This document shows, piece by piece, positions 60,328 to 64,000 of a stretch of DNA of 64,000 nt. Position 1 is the first letter of the stretch. The number at the start of each line of letters is the position of its first letter. The notes under the pieces are model-generated. The model had not been told where the DNA came from and made no database searches. It saw nothing but the letters and a program-made list of their open reading frames with translations. Made by a program: the position numbers and the translations under genes. The stretch comes from Azoamicus viridis (GTDB taxonomy: Bacteria > Pseudomonadota > Gammaproteobacteria > UBA6186 > Azoamicaceae): the NCBI GenBank assembly GCA_043390165.1, contig DAWERM010000001.1, forward strand, positions 62,001 through 126,000, read 5' to 3'.

Positions 60328-60693
60328 TGGAGGTGGTGGGAATTGAACCCACGTCTGTAAAATTCTGATAGTGTAACTTTTTATATGTTTATTCTGTATA
60401 GTATTTTATTATTAGCTACTTACAGAATTGTAGCTAGTAATTAGCTTCTATTATTTTTATAATAATATCAGAAGCTGACATTATTATTATCTTGATTCGT
60501 TTTTATCTTATGTGATTTACAAGAAAATTACACAAGTACTATAGCATAACTTATTTAAGCTGCCATAGCGTAAGTGTGTTCTTCTTTGGCATTTACAATA
60601 TAGCCTAAAAGATAAATTTTATTTAACGAAGTAATTTATAAACTTCGACATATATTACAAAACCTTACATTTACATCGAATCTATTCACCCCC
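60328..60693 (-). ncRNA. ssrA: Transfer-messenger RNA
   Basis: tmRNA rescues stalled ribosomes and tags their product. On the reverse strand the acceptor is GGGGGTG (from 60693) with CACCTCC and discriminator A (60328), next to GTGGG-TTCAATT-CCCAC, the T arm. The tag frame at 60593-60555 reads AAT GCC AAA GAA GAA CAC ACT TAC GCT ATG GCA GCT TAA, i.e. NAKEEHTYAMAA, ending in the Ala-Ala needed by ClpXP. CCA is not encoded. The 366-base length is typical. rplO converges from the other strand with a three-base gap. Confidence 0.96.
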
Positions 60694-60716
60694 GACAGAA
60701 TATGGATTTAATATTG

Positions 60717-61334
60717 TTACAGTTTTTTGTTCAATATTTTTTGAAATGAATTTCGCGCGAATATTTTTCTACTATAATCATATATTACTTTTTCTTTTTC
60801 TAGAAAGTTTTTGTCGATTTCTTGCAAGTACCAAAGCAAAGTTGATATCCAGCAATCGATTAATGAGAAGTTCTCGCTTAAAAAATATGGCATTTCTTTA
60901 AATAATAGCTTAGCACTTTCTATTTGAGAAAGTAAATTTTTTTTATATTCTTCTAGATTTCTAGAAAGATTATATTTTAAGTTTAGTATATAATTCAATG
61001 TTTTAAACCAATCTTTATTTATTCTATAGATTAACAGTCTAGTCTTTCCTTTTAGAATAGGATTTATTGGCATTAAAGGTGGATGAGGGAACCTTTCATC
61101 TATATATTCTGTTATTATTTCTGCTTTATATAATATAAGATCTCTATCTATGAATGTTGGTGTATAACAATATGGATTTAATTTTTTTAACATTTTGATA
61201 TTATCTTGTATTAAATGCTCTTCGAAATCTAGACATTTTTCGGCTAGTGCTATTTTTACAACATGAGAATACGGGTCATTAAATCCATTTGTATATAAAG
61301 TCATTATTGATCGTTTAACATTTGATATCTGCAT
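60717..61334 (-). CDS. sspA: Stringent starvation protein A (SspA)
   Basis: SspA is a glutathione-transferase-fold RNA polymerase-binding regulator. The 205-residue protein has KRSIMTLYTNGFNDPYSHVVKIALAEKCL, the SspA hallmark YIDERFPHPPLMPINPILKGKTRLLIYRI and INKDWF. Same size as E. coli (212). It follows petC by one base, the petABC-sspA order typical of gammaproteobacteria. sspB, usually next, is missing; tmRNA occupies that place. No catalytic cysteine is expected. Confidence 0.95.
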   Translation of the reverse strand: MQISNVKRSIMTLYTNGFNDPYSHVVKIALAEKCLDFEEHLIQDNIKMLKKLNPYCYTPTFIDRDLILYKAEIITEYIDERFPHPPLMPINPILKGKTRLLIYRINKDWFKTLNYILNLKYNLSRNLEEYKKNLLSQIESAKLLFKEMPYFLSENFSLIDCWISTLLWYLQEIDKNFLEKEKVIYDYSRKIFARNSFQKILNKKL

Positions 61335-61335
61335 A

Positions 61336-62100
61336 TTATTTTATTTCTTTCCAATACTCTCTTTTGAGAAAGTACATTAATATTGTTAAGATTACTAGAA
61401 ATATTATAACATAATAACCTAGTTTAGTACGTTCTACTTTTATAGGTTCACTTACATATGTTAAAAAATTGACTAAATCTTTTACTAATTTATCATATGC
61501 TTCTTTAGATAATTCTCCATTTTCTGTTAATTCTAATAATTCTTCTAAATTAGAAGTTGTTTTTGTATGTATGTTTTTTAATACTTGAGTTCCTTGTAAT
61601 TTTAGCAACACATGAGGCATTCCTACGTCTGGATAGACTAAATTATTTACACCTAATGGCCTGCTAGGGTCTTTATAAAAGCTTTTCATGTATGAATATA
61701 TCCAGTTACTGCCTCTGTATCTAGCTATAAGAGACAAGTCAGGTGGATTTTTTCCAAACCATTTTATTCCATTTTCTTTATATATGGATCCTAAAATTTG
61801 GCTATTTTCGTTGATTTGATCATTTGAATGCATTAATGTTTCTTGTATTATTTTTATTAATGATTTATCTTTAGTTTCTGTTATGTTTATGCCTTTAGCT
61901 AAATCTATATATCTCATGTATTTTAAGCTATGACATCCTTGGCATTGATCAAAAAAAATTTTTGCTCCTCTTTTTAAAGATTGGCTATCTTCAAGAGATA
62001 GTTCCATTTTGCTAAGAGCAATACTATTGCTTCCGTATGCAAGTGATGTAAAAAAAATAGATATTATTGATAATATTATATAATTTTTAATTTTTTTCAT
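61336..62100 (-). CDS. petC: Ubiquinol-cytochrome c reductase, cytochrome c1 subunit
   Basis: Cytochrome c1 takes electrons from the Rieske protein and gives them to soluble cytochrome c. The 254-residue protein has a cleavable signal (residues 1-22, FTSLAYGS), the haem site CQGCHSLKYMRY near 53, the haem-ligand Met in YPDVGMPHVLLKL, and a C-terminal membrane anchor (about 227-246). One base before sspA and three after petB. Needs a cytochrome c maturation system not in this window. Confidence 0.96.
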   Translation of the reverse strand: MKKIKNYIILSIISIFFTSLAYGSNSIALSKMELSLEDSQSLKRGAKIFFDQCQGCHSLKYMRYIDLAKGINITETKDKSLIKIIQETLMHSNDQINENSQILGSIYKENGIKWFGKNPPDLSLIARYRGSNWIYSYMKSFYKDPSRPLGVNNLVYPDVGMPHVLLKLQGTQVLKNIHTKTTSNLEELLELTENGELSKEAYDKLVKDLVNFLTYVSEPIKVERTKLGYYVIIFLVILTILMYFLKREYWKEIK

Positions 62101-62103
62101 TGT

Positions 62104-63327
62104 TTATTTGACTCTCTTAGGTACTTCTTTGCATTTATCTATGGATGAATATATTGGCATTAAAAGAAAGAATAAAAAATATAGAAAGGAAAATATTCGT
62201 GCAGCTAAAGTTTTATTGTCACTAGGTGGTTCCATTCCTAAGTAGCCTAAAATAATAAAGCTTATAACAAATATTAATATTGCTATTTTTGTTATAAAGC
62301 CTTTGTATCTTATTGATTTTACTTTACTTCTATCTAGCCAAGGTAATAAAAATAAAATAGCTATTGAGCCCACCATAGCTATTACACCTATTAATTTATT
62401 GGGAATTGCTCTTAATATAGCGTAATATGGCGTCATATACCATACTGGTGCTATATGTTCTGGTGTTGATAATTGGTCTGCTGGTGTAAAATTTGGGGCT
62501 TCTATAAAGAATCCCCAAAAATCAGGTACAAATAACACAACAGAACAAAATAATATTAGAAATATACAGACACCAAATAAATCTTTGATGGAATAATATG
62601 GATGCATTGGAATGCCATCTAATGGTATTCCATCATTATTTTTGAATTCTTTTATTTCTATTCCATCTGGATTTCCAGAACCTACTTCATGTAGAGCTGT
62701 TAAATGAACTGTAATTAAAATTAATAGTACTAATGGGACAGCTGATACGTGTAATGAAAAAAACCTGTTTAATGTCACTCCACTTACATTATAATCTCCT
62801 CTTATCCATTCTATTAGATTTGTACCTATAAAAGGTATAGCTCCAAACAATGAAGTTATAACTTGTGCTCCCCAAAATGACATATTACCCCATGGGAGAA
62901 GATATCCAAAAAAGCATTCAGCTAATAAACAAAGAAATATAATAACTCCTATGATCCATAGTAATTCTCTAGGTTTTTTGTATGATCCGTATATAATTCC
63001 TCTAAATATATGTAAATATACAACTATAAAAAAGAATGATGCTCCTGTTGAATGAATATATCTAATTAACCATCCAAATTTAATATCTCGCATGATATAT
63101 TCAACAGAATCGAAAGCCTCATAGCTTGAAGGGTTATAAAACATTGTCAACCATATTCCGGATAGTAATTGTATTCCGAATATTAATAAAGATAATGAAC
63201 CAAAATAGTACCAAAAATTAAAATTTTTAGGTGCATAGTAATGGGACATATGATCATGCCATAATTTATTTAATGGAAACCTATTGTTAATCCATGTGGA
63301 GAAATTATGAAGTATGCTGTTATACAT
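62104..63327 (-). CDS. petB: Ubiquinol-cytochrome c reductase, cytochrome b subunit
   Basis: Cytochrome b holds the two b haems and both quinone sites of complex III. The 407-residue protein has FGWLIRYIHSTGASFFFIVVYLHIFRG-type helix B and LHVSAVPLVLLILITVHLTALHEVGSGNP helix D, carrying the four haem histidines, and PEHIAPVWYMTPYYAILRAIPNK with the PVWY form of the PEWY loop common in beta- and gammaproteobacteria. ATG 63327 is chosen: AGGAG (minus strand, 63339-63335) is seven bases before it; an in-frame ATG at 63351 would overlap petA. Confidence 0.97.
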   Translation of the reverse strand: MYNSILHNFSTWINNRFPLNKLWHDHMSHYYAPKNFNFWYYFGSLSLLIFGIQLLSGIWLTMFYNPSSYEAFDSVEYIMRDIKFGWLIRYIHSTGASFFFIVVYLHIFRGIIYGSYKKPRELLWIIGVIIFLCLLAECFFGYLLPWGNMSFWGAQVITSLFGAIPFIGTNLIEWIRGDYNVSGVTLNRFFSLHVSAVPLVLLILITVHLTALHEVGSGNPDGIEIKEFKNNDGIPLDGIPMHPYYSIKDLFGVCIFLILFCSVVLFVPDFWGFFIEAPNFTPADQLSTPEHIAPVWYMTPYYAILRAIPNKLIGVIAMVGSIAILFLLPWLDRSKVKSIRYKGFITKIAILIFVISFIILGYLGMEPPSDNKTLAARIFSFLYFLFFLLMPIYSSIDKCKEVPKRVK

Positions 63328-63340
63328 ATTTTTGCTCCTG

Positions 63341-63919
63341 TTATTCTTCACCTATTCTTAATACTTTTTCTGTTAAATATTTATGAGGAGGCACCAATAA
63401 ATTACATGGGGCTGGAACTCCTTTGTATACTCTTCCTGCTAAATCAAACTTAGATCCATGGCATGGGCAGAAAAATCCTCCTATCCATGACGGATCTATT
63501 TCTTTTATTTTTGGTTTGTATAATGGAACGCATCCTAAATGAGTGCATATTCCAGTTATTACGAGAATATTGTCTTTTATAGAACGATGTTTATTTGTAG
63601 CGTAAATAGGTTGTTGATGTTCTATTGAATCTGGATCGCGTAGTTTGTCTTTTAAGCTATCTAGCTTTTGTATTGTTTCATAACTTCTATTTATTATAAA
63701 TATTGGCTGTCCTCTCCATTCCACTGTTATTCTTTGTCCAATTTCTATTTTTGATATATCTATATCAACGGGAGATCCCATTGCTTTAGCTTTTGCACTA
63801 GGAAACCATGATGCTATAAATGGTATTGCAGCAAATCCAACCCCTATTCCACCAAGTGTTGATGTTGCTATTGTAAGGAATTTCCTTCTACTGTTTTTAT
63901 TATTTATATTTTCATCCAT
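63341..63919 (-). CDS. petA: Ubiquinol-cytochrome c reductase, Rieske iron-sulfur subunit
   Basis: The Rieske protein oxidises quinol at the Qo site of complex III. The 192-residue protein has a Tat-type N-terminus (NSRRKFLTIA, then hydrophobic residues about 17-36), and the 2Fe-2S site in CTHLGCVPLY and CPCHGSKFD. Full length. The AGGAGA ribosome site lies about ten bases upstream of ATG (63919). It starts the petA-petB-petC-sspA unit; only 81 bases of upstream DNA are visible, with no clear promoter. Confidence 0.97.
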   Translation of the reverse strand: MDENINNKNSRRKFLTIATSTLGGIGVGFAAIPFIASWFPSAKAKAMGSPVDIDISKIEIGQRITVEWRGQPIFIINRSYETIQKLDSLKDKLRDPDSIEHQQPIYATNKHRSIKDNILVITGICTHLGCVPLYKPKIKEIDPSWIGGFFCPCHGSKFDLAGRVYKGVPAPCNLLVPPHKYLTEKVLRIGEE

Positions 63920-64000
63920 TTTATCTCCTGTGTTTTTGTGTTAATAAAATTAATTTTAAAAAAATAAAAACTATCTTTTTGAGTACTGTTCTCTTTTTCG

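Noticed and set aside
1..64000. UGA reassigned to Trp, as in some tiny symbionts
   Set aside because: Conserved tryptophans use TGG, several genes end in TGA (narJ, rpsN, rplO), and no in-frame TGA interrupts conserved proteins.

Overview
The window is about three-quarters A+T, has the standard bacterial code (TGG for Trp; TGA, TAA and TAG all used as stops), very short spacers and many overlapping genes. It carries no mobile elements, CRISPR or phage genes. Almost every gene is a housekeeping or respiratory gene with a clear gammaproteobacterial relative, and several proteins are trimmed to their core (TruB, IF2, NusA, DnaX, Mrp). This is the look of a highly reduced endosymbiont genome. What sets it apart is retained anaerobic respiration: the end of narJ, narI, a nitrate transporter (narK), an almost complete molybdopterin/bis-MGD cofactor pathway, and a cytochrome bc1 complex. 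From memory this combination fits the denitrifying 'respiratory endosymbionts' of anaerobic ciliates (Candidatus Azoamicus and relatives). That assignment is inference, not a database match.

Layout. 1-6668 (+): narJ end, narI, narK, moaA, moaC-moaB fusion, moeA, moaD, moaE, mobA, then tRNA-Ser (-). 6838-14364 (+): ruvX, H+-pyrophosphatase, miaA, a 10-bp tandem repeat, hflK, hflC, efp, tsaE, mrp. 14376-17395 (-): truB, rbfA, accC, accB, cutA. 17562-19543 (+): groES-groEL. 19613-33262 (-): ybaB, dnaX, SRP RNA, bamD, der, bamB, yfgM, hisS, rlmN, ndk, RNase P RNA, secF, secD, yajC, tgt, queA. 33355-35900 (+): tRNA-Leu, ung, prfA, prmC. 35904-37854 (-): aspS and an FmdB-type zinc ribbon. 37999-38348 (+): PP0621-like protein, tRNA-Arg. 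38355-41723 (-): infB, nusA, initiator tRNA. 42008-44762 (+): cation/proton antiporter and GadC-like amino-acid antiporter. 44771-47500 (-): valS. 47501-48199: the largest non-coding gap. 48200-60324 (+): str-S10-spc ribosomal superoperon without tuf, ending at rplO. 60328-63919 (-): tmRNA, sspA, petC, petB, petA.

How it fits together. NarK would bring in nitrate, NarGHI (I and the end of J visible) would reduce it using quinol, and the Moa/Moe/Mob enzymes would make its cofactor. The bc1 complex would pass quinol electrons to cytochrome c for later steps of an electron-transport chain not in this window. A K+-independent-type H+-pyrophosphatase adds a second proton pump. The rest is translation, tRNA modification, secretion (SecDF-YajC), outer-membrane assembly (BamB, BamD) and chaperones. 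Gene orders seen in free-living gammaproteobacteria are still readable with pieces cut out: ndk-rlmN-[rodZ-ispG lost]-hisS-yfgM-bamB-der; metY-[rimP lost]-nusA-infB; miaA-[hfq-hflX lost]-hflK-hflC; petABC-sspA.

Gene content and start sites were read by eye from translations; no similarity search, folding program or skew calculation was run.
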